This document shows positions 29,181 to 38,991 of a stretch of 64,000 bases of DNA, one piece after another. The stretch comes from Nisaea nitritireducens (GTDB lineage: Bacteria > Pseudomonadota > Alphaproteobacteria > Thalassobaculales > Thalassobaculaceae): positions 1 through 64,000 of the forward strand of contig NZ_JACZFS010000017.1 of NCBI RefSeq assembly GCF_014904795.1. Reading direction: 5' to 3'. Positions within the stretch are counted from its first letter, which is position 1, and every line of letters begins with the position of its first letter. Position numbers and translations under genes: made by a program. The notes below the pieces were generated by a model that did no database searches, had not been told where the DNA came from, and saw nothing but the letters and a program-made list of their open reading frames with translations.

Positions 29181-30530
29181 TCAGGCACGAGAGCCTTGCA
29201 GCCGCGCGAGCACTTTCTCGCGCGGGATCAAAGGTAACAGTTCACCCATGTCCGGTCCACGGCTTTGCCCGGTCACGGCCTCGCGCAGCGGCATGAAGAG
29301 CTGCTTGCCCTTGCGGCCGGTCTCCGCCTTGACGGCATCAGCCCAAGCCTTCCAGGTACCCTGATCCCAGGGGGCTTCCGGGAGCAGTTCGGCAGCAGCG
29401 GAGGCGTATTCTGCATCTTCGATCAGAGGATCGATCTCGCCCGTGCAAACATCCCACCAGAGTTTCGCGTCCGGCAGCAATTCGAGATTGCCGCGCACCG
29501 CGAGCCAGAAAGGCTCTCCGCCGGTAATGCCCATCCCTGCCAACCTCTCGCCAACAGCGGAGAATTCCATCTCGTGCAGGATCTTCGCATTCAGACCATG
29601 CAGCTCCGCCGGATCGAAACGCGGCGTGGCGCGGGAGAATTTTGAGATGTCGAAATCGGCAACGAGCTGGTCGAGGGATACCCGCGGCTCAACCGGATCC
29701 GAAGTACCGATTTTGGCCAGCAGCGTGTTGACCGCCATGGCTTCCAGGCCATCTTCCCGAAGCTGCTTCAGGCCGAGAGAGCCGAGACGCTTGGAAAGTC
29801 CCTGCCCGTCTGCGTCCGTCAGCAGCGACAGATGCCCCATCTGCGGCGGCTCGGCGTCGAGTGCCTTGAAGAGCTGGATCTGCGCCGCTGAATTGGTCAG
29901 ATGATCCTCACCGCGCAGGATATGCGTGATCCCGAGTTCAATATCGTCGACCACCGACGCCAGCGTGTAGATCGGCCGGCCGTCGGCGCGCAACAGTACC
30001 GGATCGCTGAGGCTCGCCATGTGATAATGGGATTCGCCCCGTACCAGATCGCTCCAGCGCTCTTCCTCATGGATCAGCTTGAAGCGCCAGTGCGGCCGGA
30101 TGCCGGCCGCTTCCTTCGCGGCCCTCTCCGCATCGCTCAACTTCAGAGCCGACCGGTCATAAACCGGCGGGCGGCCAGCAGATAGTTGCGCCTTGCGCTT
30201 CAGGCCGAGCTCGTCCTGAGTTTCATAGCAGGGATAGAGCCGACCGGAGGCTTTCAGACGTTCTACGGCCGCGTCATACCGGTCCAGCCGGTCCGACTGA
30301 CGTGCGAACTGGTCCCAGGTAAGCCCGAGCCATTTCAGGTCTTCCTCGATCCCGAGCGCAAACTCTTCGGTCGAGCGCTCGTCGTCGGTGTCGTCCATAC
30401 GCAACAGGTAAGTACCGCCGGCCTTTCGGGCGTACAGCCAATTGACCAGAGCGGTCCGGGTGTTGCCGACATGCAGCCGGCCTGTCGGGCTTGGCGCGAA
30501 CCGGACGATCATATTGTTTGAAGAAGTCAT
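29181..30530 (-). CDS. gltX: Glutamyl-tRNA synthetase
   Basis: 449 residues. Class I signature [19 protein letters not shown] near the start and KMSKS-like GLSKRLGSL in the middle. Many alphaproteobacteria carry two GltX proteins, of which one may charge tRNA-Gln for later amidation; which one this is cannot be told from one copy. Its start overlaps the nadE stop as ATGA, so nadE lies just downstream of its start on the opposite side of the operon order: nadE is upstream, gltX follows. Confidence 0.95.
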   Translation of the reverse strand: MTSSNNMIVRFAPSPTGRLHVGNTRTALVNWLYARKAGGTYLLRMDDTDDERSTEEFALGIEEDLKWLGLTWDQFARQSDRLDRYDAAVERLKASGRLYPCYETQDELGLKRKAQLSAGRPPVYDRSALKLSDAERAAKEAAGIRPHWRFKLIHEEERWSDLVRGESHYHMASLSDPVLLRADGRPIYTLASVVDDIELGITHILRGEDHLTNSAAQIQLFKALDAEPPQMGHLSLLTDADGQGLSKRLGSLGLKQLREDGLEAMAVNTLLAKIGTSDPVEPRVSLDQLVADFDISKFSRATPRFDPAELHGLNAKILHEMEFSAVGERLAGMGITGGEPFWLAVRGNLELLPDAKLWWDVCTGEIDPLIEDAEYASAAAELLPEAPWDQGTWKAWADAVKAETGRKGKQLFMPLREAVTGQSRGPDMGELLPLIPREKVLARLQGSRA

Positions 30531-32221
30531 TCTGCGGCCTTGGCTGCGGGCGACGCGACATAGGCGCCGAGAAATGCATTTGTAAGCGGATAGCGGCGGT
30601 CGCGCCCGAAGGCTTTCAGCGTGACCTTGACGCCCGGCGGTGCCTGGCGGCGCTTGTATTCAGCACGATCCAACAAGCGCCAGACCTTGAGTACAGTCTC
30701 CGCGTCATAGCCTTTGGCCGCGATATCAGCGATCGGCGTCTCATTCTCGATCAGCTCTTCCAGGATGGCGTCCAGCACCGGATAAGGCGGAAGGGAATCC
30801 TCATCCTTCTGGTCCGGCCGGAGTTCGGCCGACGGCGGTTTGGTGATGATCCGCTCCGGCATGACCGCCCCGTCGGGGCCGAGGACACCGGCTGGCTTGT
30901 TCTCATTGCGCCAACGGCACAGCGCGAAGACGGACATCTTGTAGACATCCTTCAGCACATTGTAGCCGCCGCACATATCGCCATAGAGCGTCGCGTATCC
31001 GACGGACATCTCGGACTTGTTGCCGGTTGAAAGCACCATGTAACCGAACTTGTTGGACAGGGCCATCAGAGCCATACCGCGCGAGCGGGACTGGATGTTC
31101 TCTTCGGTGATATCGCTGTTGGTGCCTTCGAAGAACGGCGCCAACATCTCTTCGAACGCGTCCATGGCAGGACCGATATTGATCTCGTCCAGACGCACAC
31201 CGAGCAACCGCGAGGCTTCGGCGGCATCTTCCAGGCTTTCCCGGCTGGTATAGGGCGACGGCATCATCACGCAATGCACCCGGTCGGGGCCAAGAGCATC
31301 GACGGCAACGGCAGCACTCAGGGCGGAATCGATCCCCCCCGACATACCGATCAGCACACCCTTGAAGTAATTCTTGTTCACATAGTCGCGGACACCGCAG
31401 ACCAGCGCCTGATACAGCGCTGCATCGCCGCTCTCGATCTCGACGGTTTCGGCCGGCGCACAGACCCAGCCTTCCGACCCATTACTCCAATGCGTGATAA
31501 CGACTTTTTCCTGCCATGCCGGCAACTGTGCCGCGAGGGTCCGGTCGGCATTGAGCACGAAGGACGCACCATCGAACACCAACTCGTCCTGGCCGCCGAG
31601 CTGGTTCAGATAGACCAGCGGTAAACCACTCTCGACCACGCGGGCGATACCGAGCTGCTGGCGCTGATCCGTTTTGCCCGTCTCGAATGGAGAGCCGTTC
31701 GGAACCAGCAGGATTTCCCCGCCGGTCTCGGCAATGCATTCGACCACGTCCGGAGTCCAGATATCCTCGCAGATCGGAATGCCGATGCGCACGCCCTTGA
31801 AGGCGATCGGGCCCGGCATGTCACCGGCAGCGAACACCCGCTTCTCATCGAACACGCCATAGTTCGGCAAGTCGGCCTTGTAGCGTTCGCCAGTGACCTT
31901 GCCGTCCTCGATCAGCACCATCGCATTGTAGACCCGGCCATCGTCGCCGCGCCACGGCGTGCCCAGCAGCACGGCCGGTCCGCCATCGGCGGTCTCCTGC
32001 GCGAAGCCATCGACGGCGATGCGGATGCTGTCGACGAACATCGGCTTCAGGATCAGGTCTTCCGGCGGATAGCCGCAGATATAAAGCTCGCTGGTCAGAA
32101 CCAGGTCCGCGCCATGCTCTGCCGCCTCGGCCCGCGCCTTGCGCAACCGTTCGAGATTGCCCTGGAAGTCCCCGACAGTCGGGTTCAACTGGGCCAACGC
32201 AATCGTAAGTGTATCGGTCAT
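30527..32221 (-). CDS. nadE: Glutamine-dependent NAD+ synthetase
   Basis: 564 residues. The N-terminal nitrilase-type glutaminase domain (about 1-265) contains ICEDIW with the nucleophile Cys; the Lys and Glu partners are in ADLPNYG and [12 protein letters not shown]. The C-terminal ATP-pyrophosphatase domain has SGGIDSALS and [18 protein letters not shown]. It amidates deamido-NAD using glutamine, the last step of NAD synthesis. It overlaps gltX by four bases. Confidence 0.96.
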   Translation of the reverse strand: MTDTLTIALAQLNPTVGDFQGNLERLRKARAEAAEHGADLVLTSELYICGYPPEDLILKPMFVDSIRIAVDGFAQETADGGPAVLLGTPWRGDDGRVYNAMVLIEDGKVTGERYKADLPNYGVFDEKRVFAAGDMPGPIAFKGVRIGIPICEDIWTPDVVECIAETGGEILLVPNGSPFETGKTDQRQQLGIARVVESGLPLVYLNQLGGQDELVFDGASFVLNADRTLAAQLPAWQEKVVITHWSNGSEGWVCAPAETVEIESGDAALYQALVCGVRDYVNKNYFKGVLIGMSGGIDSALSAAVAVDALGPDRVHCVMMPSPYTSRESLEDAAEASRLLGVRLDEINIGPAMDAFEEMLAPFFEGTNSDITEENIQSRSRGMALMALSNKFGYMVLSTGNKSEMSVGYATLYGDMCGGYNVLKDVYKMSVFALCRWRNENKPAGVLGPDGAVMPERIITKPPSAELRPDQKDEDSLPPYPVLDAILEELIENETPIADIAAKGYDAETVLKVWRLLDRAEYKRRQAPPGVKVTLKAFGRDRRYPLTNAFLGAYVASPAAKAAE

Positions 32222-32280
32222 GGCGCCTCTCTTAGCGCGGCGCGGGCAAGCTCACAAAGCGAAAACAAACACTCCGGCGT

Positions 32281-32604
32281 TCAAGCCTCCCGGCATTGCC
32301 GGGCTTTGATGTCTTTCAACACCGGCATGAAATCGTAGGTCGGGTAGAATTCGGTATCGAATGCACCCCAAGCGCTTTTCTCTATCGCGAGGTTAACCTC
32401 GCGCAGCCGATGGCCCGGCACCCGCAGGATAGCGACCTGTCCGATCCCCATCATCACGTACCAGTTGACCACTTCTATGCCTTCCGGCGGAAACAGTTTC
32501 CAGAACTCTGCATTCTCAAGCTTCTCATTGATTTCACTGAGATTTTTGTCTTTCTGATGTTTCAGAAACACCGTCAGTAGAATCTCGCCTTCTCCCGCGC
32601 CCAT
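32281..32604 (-). CDS. Conserved hypothetical protein (107 aa)
   Basis: Starts at the ATG at 32604, preceded by GGGAGGA. The sequence has an alternating strand-helix pattern: EGEILLTVFLKHQ, then NEKLENAEFWKLFPPEGIEVVNWYVMMGIGQVAILRVP, and a conserved-looking aromatic tail AFDTEFYPTYDF. It suggests a ferredoxin-like dimeric alpha/beta-barrel fold, but no family was recognised. It lies 59 bp upstream of nadE on the same strand. Confidence 0.65.
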   Translation of the reverse strand: MGAGEGEILLTVFLKHQKDKNLSEINEKLENAEFWKLFPPEGIEVVNWYVMMGIGQVAILRVPGHRLREVNLAIEKSAWGAFDTEFYPTYDFMPVLKDIKARQCREA

Positions 32605-32756
32605 AATGTCCTCCCTCGACATTCCATTGATGCGTGTCGAGAACTGAAGCATTCGCCTTGCCGATTGGCAACAGGCGGTCCGGAACAGCTACAGTGCCCG
32701 GAACCGCTCCAGTGCGCTTCAGTGCATGGAAGAAAAATCAAACGGGGGAAAACACG

Positions 32757-33044
32757 ATGCCAGCCGGATACATTATCGCGCAGATCAACGTTTCTGACGC
32801 CGCTGCATTCGAGGAATATCGCGCCCAGGTCCCAGCAACGATCAAACAGTATGGGGGCGAATACATCATTCGCGGCGGCAAACAGGAAGATCTTGAAGGA
32901 TCTCCCAACCCTCGAACCGTGGTGGTTCGCTTCGACAGCTTCGAGCAGGCCAAAAAATGGTACCACTCCGACGAGTATGAAAAGCCTAAGGCCCTGCGCC
33001 AGGCGGCCTCCACAGGCAATGCCGTTCTTGTAGAAGGAGTTTAG
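32757..33044 (+). CDS. DUF1330 family protein
   Basis: 95 residues starting MPAGYIIAQINVSD. The DUF1330 pattern is clear: ALP-like YRAQVPATIKQYGGEYIIRGG, then RTVVVRFDSFEQAKKWYHSDEY. The fold is a dimeric alpha/beta barrel; function unknown. After it lies a GC-rich region with a possible hairpin and a palindromic TTGTGC...GCAACA element (33104-33118). Confidence 0.85.
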   Translation: MPAGYIIAQINVSDAAAFEEYRAQVPATIKQYGGEYIIRGGKQEDLEGSPNPRTVVVRFDSFEQAKKWYHSDEYEKPKALRQAASTGNAVLVEGV

Positions 33045-33296
33045 GAAAAACGAATGGCGCGCCGCTGCGAACGACCAATGCGGCGGCACGCCTTGATGCA
33101 ATTTTGTGCGCCGCAACACGATAACCGCCTAATTTTTTGGCAGGTCAGTACAATCCGCTGACTCTGCCACCCGCCTCACCCGCGCCCCTTCCCACGGGCT
33201 TCAGCCAGTTATCGTCAATTCTCACCACCAACGCTCAGTTGGCACATGAGTTGCGACGTATGACCCACCCTCCTAGCGACTTCAGATCGCGACATC

Positions 33297-34238
33297 ATGC
33301 TTAGACACGTCACAAAACGACTTTTCGTTTCCATTCCCGTTCTGTTCGGGGTGCTCTTCATCGGCTTCATGCTGATGCAGGTCGTGCCCACGGACCCTGC
33401 AACCGTTCTCGCCGGCCCCACGGCGAGCGCCGCCGACATTGAGGCCATTCGTGAGTCGATGGGATTGAACGAGCCGGTCATCGTTCAGTTCGGCATCTAT
33501 CTCGGCCGCGTCCTGCAAGGCGATCTCGGCCGCTCGATGATCTCCAACAGCGCGGTCATAGACGAGCTCGCCAACACCGTTGGCCCGACGATTGAACTGA
33601 TGGCCGCAAGCCTGATATGGGCCATCCCGCTCGGCATTCTATTCGGCACGCTCGCCGCCGTGCGGCGCGGCAAGATCTCCGATCGCATCATCATGGCCGC
33701 ATCCGTCGCCGGAGTTTCAATGCCGATCTTCTGGTTCGGCCTGATGCTGATCCAGTATGTCGGCTTCAAATGGCAATTGCTGCCGTTTCAGGGGCGTGCC
33801 GGCCCTCTCTGGACGCTTGAAGGCATCCGCCACATCATTCTGCCTGCGATCACCCTTGGTGGCGTCTTTATCGGCCCCGTGGCCCGAATGACGCGAACCT
33901 CATTGCTTGAGGTTCTTAACAGCGATTTCGTCCGCACCGCCCGCGCCAAGGGCGTGTCGGAACGGGTGATCGTCCTGAAGCACGCCTTGCGCAACTCGCT
34001 GATCCCTGTGGTGACACTGGTCGGCCTGCAAATCGGCTTTCTGCTCGGCGGCGCCGTGGTGACCGAAACCATGTTCGCTTGGCCGGGTGTCGGCCGCCTC
34101 GCCGTCGGCGCCATCGTTTCCGCCGATTACGCCTTGAGCCAGGGCGCCATTCTCGTCCTGGCCGTATCGTTTATCGCGGTGAACATCATCGTGGACCTGC
34201 TTTACGCCGTGCTCGATCCACGCCTGAGGACGTCATGA
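33297..34238 (+). CDS. ABC transporter permease, dipeptide/oligopeptide type (DppB-like)
   Basis: 313 residues with six hydrophobic segments and the DppB N-terminal pattern (FGVLFIGFMLMQVVPTDPA). The EAA loop region is TARAKGVSERVIVLKHALRNSLIP. It forms the membrane channel with the next gene. Its stop overlaps the start of the second permease as ATGA. No ATPase gene is nearby, so this importer must borrow ATPases encoded elsewhere. Confidence 0.93.
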   Translation: MLRHVTKRLFVSIPVLFGVLFIGFMLMQVVPTDPATVLAGPTASAADIEAIRESMGLNEPVIVQFGIYLGRVLQGDLGRSMISNSAVIDELANTVGPTIELMAASLIWAIPLGILFGTLAAVRRGKISDRIIMAASVAGVSMPIFWFGLMLIQYVGFKWQLLPFQGRAGPLWTLEGIRHIILPAITLGGVFIGPVARMTRTSLLEVLNSDFVRTARAKGVSERVIVLKHALRNSLIPVVTLVGLQIGFLLGGAVVTETMFAWPGVGRLAVGAIVSADYALSQGAILVLAVSFIAVNIIVDLLYAVLDPRLRTS

Positions 34239-35146
34239 ACGCCACCCACATAAGCATATCCGGTCCTGCAGACGAACTTACCGCGTCGGGGATGTCCCCC
34301 CGCCGGAGCACGCTACAGAAGCTGAGGCGTGACAAGGGCGCCGTCATATCCGCCACCCTGCTCGCGATCATCATTCTCGCGGCGCTGCTGGCTCCGGTTC
34401 TGTCTCCGCATGATCCATACGATAACAATCTGCGGAACATGCTGAAGCCACCGGTCTGGGCTCCTGGCGCGGTTTCGGATCACCTGCTCGGCACGGACGG
34501 GCTGGGCCGGGATATTCTGAGCCGCCTGCTCTACGGCACGCGGACGACGCTGACCATGGGCATGATCGCTGTTCTGGCCGGCGGCATCATCGGCGCCTTC
34601 CTCGGACTTCTCGCGGCCTACTACAAGTGGCTTGAAGGTCCGATCATGCGGATCGTCGACATCCTGCTGTCCTTTCCTTCCATCCTGTTCGGCCTCGCCA
34701 TCGCGGCGGTTTTGGGCTCGGGCATCTTCTCCATCACAATTGCTCTGACTGTCTCCGCCGTACCTACCATTGCACGGATCACCAGAGGAGCCGCCATCGT
34801 CCAGATGCAGATGGAATACATCACCGCGAGCCGTGCCATCGGCATGAGCGATGCCCGGATCATCTGGTTCCATCTGCTGCCGAACAGTGCCTCGACAATC
34901 TTCGTCTATCTGACACTCCAGCTTGGCCAGACCATCCTGCTTGGCGCCGCGCTCAGCTTCATCGGCCTTGGGGCTCAACCGCCAACCGCCGAACTCGGCA
35001 CGATGGCGTCAGAGGGCCGGAATTTCCTTTTCTTCGCTCCGCATGTTTCGACCATTCCCAGCCTGGCGATTCTGGTCATCGTGCTCTGCTTCAACGTGTT
35101 GGGGGACGCGCTCAGGGACGTGCTCGACCCCCGGCTGCGTCAGTAG
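34235..35146 (+). CDS. ABC transporter permease, dipeptide/oligopeptide type (DppC-like)
   Basis: 303 residues from the ATG at 34235. An N-terminal cytoplasmic stretch is followed by the first helix, a periplasmic segment with LGTDGLGRDILSRLLYGTR, and the EAA loop TASRAIGMSDARIIWFHLLPN. These are standard DppC features. It pairs with the upstream permease; the binding protein follows after 76 bp. Confidence 0.93.
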   Translation: MNATHISISGPADELTASGMSPRRSTLQKLRRDKGAVISATLLAIIILAALLAPVLSPHDPYDNNLRNMLKPPVWAPGAVSDHLLGTDGLGRDILSRLLYGTRTTLTMGMIAVLAGGIIGAFLGLLAAYYKWLEGPIMRIVDILLSFPSILFGLAIAAVLGSGIFSITIALTVSAVPTIARITRGAAIVQMQMEYITASRAIGMSDARIIWFHLLPNSASTIFVYLTLQLGQTILLGAALSFIGLGAQPPTAELGTMASEGRNFLFFAPHVSTIPSLAILVIVLCFNVLGDALRDVLDPRLRQ

Positions 35147-35222
35147 GAACGCGCCCGGGTCCAGCCCCGGGCCGAAACCGGATGCCGCCCGGCACTCCGG
35201 AACAATAAAAGGAGGCTTCACT

Positions 35223-36812
35223 ATGGAACTTCGCAAGTTGTTGCTTCGCGCCGGGGCCATAGCCCTGACCGCGAGTCTGCCTTTCGCGGCGTCTGCCGTC
35301 GCCGAAACATCTGTCAGCGTCATGCGGACCATCGACACGGACCGGTACGATCCCCACACATCGACATCTCGGGCAACCGCCGAAGTCATGTTCATGATGG
35401 GAGATACGCTTGTCGCGCTCGCTCCCGACATGAAGGGCATTCGCCCGCTTCTGGCTGAATCCTGGACCGTTTCCAAGGACGGCAAGCTCTACACATTCAA
35501 GCTGCGCGAAGACGTCACGTTCTGCAGCGGCAAGAAACTGACCGCAGCCGACGTCAAGGCGACCATCGACCGCTGGCTCGCGCTGGATAAAGGCGTGGTC
35601 AAGAACCGCGCCGGCGACGTGAAAGAAATCCGGGCCGTTGGCGATTATGTCGTCGAGTACGAGCTGGAGCAGCCCTATTCCGAACTGCTGTATCAAATGA
35701 CGCAGCACTTTCACACGATCCTGAATGTCGACCAGGTGAACGAACTCGGCGACGATTTCGGTGTGAAAGGCTTCGACGGCACCGGCCCTTACTGCTTCGA
35801 AAGCTGGGAGCCGCGTAACCAGCTCGTCATGACCAAGCACGACGCCTACAAGTGGGGACCGGATTTCTACAAAAACACGGGTCCGGCAACAATCGACAAA
35901 GTCCTCTGGAAGATTGTTCCGGAAGACAATAACCGGGTTGCCGGCATCCAGACCAATCAAGGCGACGTGACCCAGTATCTGCCTTATTGGTCGGTCGATC
36001 AGCTGCAGGCAAACCCGCAGATCTCGGTGACGTCTCCGCCGTACTATTTCTGGACCTACTATGTCGGCTTCAAGATCACCCGCGACATCGTGGACAACAT
36101 CGAAGTCCGCAAGGCGCTTAACCTCGCGGTCGACCAGAAAGCCATGGCAGAAGGACCGTTCTTCGGCAAAGCCGCTCCGGCCTATGCCTATACCCACTCC
36201 GGCACGCTCGATTATGCGTCCGACCTGATCGACGAAAGCCTGTTCGGCTACGATCCGGAAAAGGCCGCTGCAATCCTCGACGCCGATGGCTGGAAAATGG
36301 GTGACGACGGCTTCCGGGTAAAAGACGGCAAGAAACTCGAACTGGTCGCCTACAGCTTCTCCAATATCTGGCGCCAGGTGATGGAAGCCCTGCAGGGCGA
36401 TCTCCGCAAAATCGGTGTCGACCTCAAGGTCGAGGTGTTCGACGCCACGGTCATCTGGGGCAAGCTGAAGACCCAGGACTTCGATCTCTACACCATGAGC
36501 TATCCGTATGTTTCAGCGGGCGATGCCCTGAACCTGTACTTCCCGTCCGCCAACATGCCGACTCCGAACCGGATGAACTGGGACAATGCCCAGACGGATC
36601 AGTGGCTGAAGGAAGGTCGTGGCGCTCTGACCGACGCCGACCGTGCCGCGGCCTATGGCAAGGTTCAGAAGCAGGTGCATGATGCCGTGGTCTGGATCCC
36701 GATCGTGCACGAGCCGATGTTCGTCGCCGCCGGACCGCGCCTGAAGCCGGTTGAGGCTCATGGCATCTACGGTGCCGGTCTCTACAAGGGGCTCAGCCTC
36801 GAACTGAAGTAA
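35223..36812 (+). CDS. ABC transporter substrate-binding protein, family 5
   Basis: 529 residues. A signal peptide (about 1-27, ending ASAVAE) sends it to the periplasm. Family 5 features: LAESWTVSKDGKLYTFKLREDVTF near 95, GTGPYCFESW near 195, and VRKALNLAVDQKAM near 300. The start ATG has AAAAGGAGG upstream. Such proteins bind peptides, opines or nickel; the ligand here is unknown. A terminator follows. Confidence 0.93.
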   Translation: MELRKLLLRAGAIALTASLPFAASAVAETSVSVMRTIDTDRYDPHTSTSRATAEVMFMMGDTLVALAPDMKGIRPLLAESWTVSKDGKLYTFKLREDVTFCSGKKLTAADVKATIDRWLALDKGVVKNRAGDVKEIRAVGDYVVEYELEQPYSELLYQMTQHFHTILNVDQVNELGDDFGVKGFDGTGPYCFESWEPRNQLVMTKHDAYKWGPDFYKNTGPATIDKVLWKIVPEDNNRVAGIQTNQGDVTQYLPYWSVDQLQANPQISVTSPPYYFWTYYVGFKITRDIVDNIEVRKALNLAVDQKAMAEGPFFGKAAPAYAYTHSGTLDYASDLIDESLFGYDPEKAAAILDADGWKMGDDGFRVKDGKKLELVAYSFSNIWRQVMEALQGDLRKIGVDLKVEVFDATVIWGKLKTQDFDLYTMSYPYVSAGDALNLYFPSANMPTPNRMNWDNAQTDQWLKEGRGALTDADRAAAYGKVQKQVHDAVVWIPIVHEPMFVAAGPRLKPVEAHGIYGAGLYKGLSLELK

Positions 36813-36835
36813 GTTCTGTTCGCAGATTTTGATAG

Positions 36836-36868
36836 GGTGGGGCGAAGTTCATCGCTCCACCTTTTTTT
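36836..36868 (+). terminator. Rho-independent terminator after the binding-protein gene
   Basis: Stem GGTGGGGCGA (36836-36845) with TCGCTCCACC (36852-36861), one G-T pair, loop of six, then seven T. It closes the ABC transporter operon. Confidence 0.88.
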
Positions 36869-36909
36869 GTCCAAGATCGTTCAGATTGAGCCGACGCAGG
36901 GAAAAACAA

Positions 36910-37530
36910 ATGAAACTGCTGGGGCAGCCGAACTCTATCAACGTTCGCAAAGTGCTCTGGACCTGCGCAGAACTGGGTTACTCCCCCGAGATGGAACATT
37001 GGGGAACTAAAGCGCAGCCCACGGATCACCCCGATTTCCTTGCGGTAACACCGAAAGGTCTCGTTCCGGTATTGATCGACGGCGATCTCACCCTCACCGA
37101 GTCCAACACGATTTGCCGTTACCTCGTCGGTCATGCCGGTCGCTCAGAACTCCTCTCTCCGAAGCCGAGGGAGCGCGCTCAAATCGAAGCCTGGATGGAT
37201 TGGCAAGCGACGGAATTAAACAATTCTTGGCGGACCGCATTCATGGCGATCGTCCGCAAGGATCCATCCTATGCCAAACCAGACGCTGTGCGGGTCAGCT
37301 CGCAAACCTGGAATAAGCTGATGGCCCTGCTCGACGACCAATTGGGACGGACCGGCGCATTCGTATGCGGCCACACATTCACGCTTGCGGATATAGTACT
37401 GGGCCTCTCAACCAATCGCTGGGAGCTGACGCCAATGGAAAAACCAAGTCTACCCAGCGTCACCGCATGGATGGAGCGAATGTCGGACAGGCCGGGCTTT
37501 CAGGCTCACTGCAGAAACGACGTTCCCTGA
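36910..37530 (+). CDS. Glutathione S-transferase family protein
   Basis: 206 residues. The N-terminal thioredoxin-like domain begins MKLLGQPNSINVRKVLWTC with the Ser-Asn-Val type active site of theta/beta-like GSTs, followed by KGLVPVLIDGDLTLTESNTIC, where Glu-Ser binds glutathione. The C-terminal helical domain has FTLADIVLG. Substrate unknown; cytosolic. Confidence 0.88.
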   Translation: MKLLGQPNSINVRKVLWTCAELGYSPEMEHWGTKAQPTDHPDFLAVTPKGLVPVLIDGDLTLTESNTICRYLVGHAGRSELLSPKPRERAQIEAWMDWQATELNNSWRTAFMAIVRKDPSYAKPDAVRVSSQTWNKLMALLDDQLGRTGAFVCGHTFTLADIVLGLSTNRWELTPMEKPSLPSVTAWMERMSDRPGFQAHCRNDVP

Positions 37531-37672
37531 TACAGCCGGCACCGACGATCAAGTTTCGTTGGGAGAGCAGATATCCAAAGGCGGCGGAATCTGAATGTCG
37601 CCTTTAAGGCACGCAAATAAATCACTCCAGAGACCAGACGATGCCTTCAGTGTGAAAGTGATCCTCCGCCAG

Positions 37673-38146
37673 TCATTGGTCGAGGTTGCTGAAGAAATCA
37701 CGTGAGGCCCTCTCGTCAGACGCGGCAGTCTCGGCTGAACTCATACCATCCGGACGCGCCGGCACCGATGCTTTCGCCTCTGTTGGTGCCTTCTCTGGCC
37801 CTGCATGGCTTGCGCGCCCTTCTCGGCGCAGGAACGATGCCGCCACCGCACTCTGCGATTGCTCGCCGGACTGGGTCATCGACGCTTCGTCGAGCAGTTT
37901 TCGCTGTTTCGCTTCGTTGCCAAGCTCCTGAAGGTTGATGAACAGCTCAAACAATTCCGACAGCTCTTCAGTATTGGAAATAGAACGCCGCGCATTCCGG
38001 GCCATCGCGCTGAAAGAGGCCGGCTTGAGCTGATATCTCATCAACATCCCGCGTGTTCTCTGCTGAAGATCAAGCAGTCGCGCAAGCAACTTGTCGTCGC
38101 TGAGCTCAGATAGCGCAGGAATAGCCGAGGACGCATTCGAGCTCAT
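37673..38146 (-). CDS. Hypothetical protein (157 aa)
   Basis: No family recognised. The first 95 residues are predicted helical (SELSDDKLLARLLDLQQRT, then NTEELSELFELFINLQELG), and the tail is Ala/Ser/Pro-rich and probably disordered. An in-frame stop lies directly before the ATG at 38146, so no longer start exists. It might be a small adaptor or chaperone-like protein, but there is no direct support. Confidence 0.5.
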   Translation of the reverse strand: MSSNASSAIPALSELSDDKLLARLLDLQQRTRGMLMRYQLKPASFSAMARNARRSISNTEELSELFELFINLQELGNEAKQRKLLDEASMTQSGEQSQSAVAASFLRREGRASHAGPEKAPTEAKASVPARPDGMSSAETAASDERASRDFFSNLDQ

Positions 38147-38261
38147 TCATCATTTCCAGAAATTACAGCGGTAGAGTTAAACGGATACGCCATGCACCGT
38201 CCTGCAAGAACCGGACAGTGTAGATCAAGATCGGCATGCTCAACAGTAGAGGCAGCAGCGC

Positions 38262-38984
38262 CTAATCCGCCACATCCATCACAGCACGCGGGGAGCCGCG
38301 CAGGCCGAGCCAGTCCAGCGTCCCCCTGCCCCACCGGTCAATGCTCTCGCTGAACATCTCAAAGCCCTTGATATGGGCTTCCTTGGGCTGGGCGCCTGGA
38401 AGCTCCATGCGGTGTGCGGCGCCTGCCGTCCAGCGCTGGATCATCTCAAGCGTAATCTCCGGATGGAACTGGATGCCGAGCTTGTTGTCGCCATAGAGGT
38501 AGGCCTGGTTCGGAAAACGGGTTCCTGTGGCCAGCAGGCTGGCTCCGTCAGGCACATCGAAGCCTTCCTTGTGCCATTGGTAGAAATGCTCGGAATGCTC
38601 AAAATACGGGCGACCCTGCTCGGTCGGATGAATCTTCGTGTAGCCGACCTCGACATTGCCCTCGTCATGCAGATAGACCTGCGCACCAAGCGCCCGGGCC
38701 AGCAGCTGGCCGCCGAGGCAGATGCCGAAGAACGGTGTATCGGACGCCAGCACCGTGTCCATGAACCTGAGTTCGGCTGCGATCCCGTCCAGATGATCGT
38801 CATTGGCGCTCATCGGGCCGCCAAACACGACCACGCCCGCATGATCGTCGAGTGTTTCCGGAAGTTCGTGCCCGATCATCGGGCAGCGCCGATCCAACGT
38901 GTATCCACGTTCCTCAAGGAGTACCCCGACATGCCCCGCGACGGAGGTTTTCTGGTGTACGACGATCAGAACCTTGGAAGTCAC
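38262..38984 (-). CDS. Class I glutamine amidotransferase-like protein
   Basis: 240 residues from a GTG at 38984, seven bases after the stop of the upstream gene. The triad is present: Cys in FGICLGGQL, and His and Glu in QFHPEIT. It resembles the stand-alone GMP-synthase-like amidotransferases that act as gamma-glutamyl hydrolases or transfer ammonia to a partner. The tight pairing with a nicotinate phosphoribosyltransferase-like gene suggests a joint role around pyridine nucleotides, which is inference. Confidence 0.8.
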   Translation of the reverse strand: MTSKVLIVVHQKTSVAGHVGVLLEERGYTLDRRCPMIGHELPETLDDHAGVVVFGGPMSANDDHLDGIAAELRFMDTVLASDTPFFGICLGGQLLARALGAQVYLHDEGNVEVGYTKIHPTEQGRPYFEHSEHFYQWHKEGFDVPDGASLLATGTRFPNQAYLYGDNKLGIQFHPEITLEMIQRWTAGAAHRMELPGAQPKEAHIKGFEMFSESIDRWGRGTLDWLGLRGSPRAVMDVAD

Positions 38985-38991
38985 GGCAACC

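Noticed and set aside
27695-29296. 533-codon open frame on the plus strand across cysS
   Set aside because: Antisense to cysS, with shadow-type composition.
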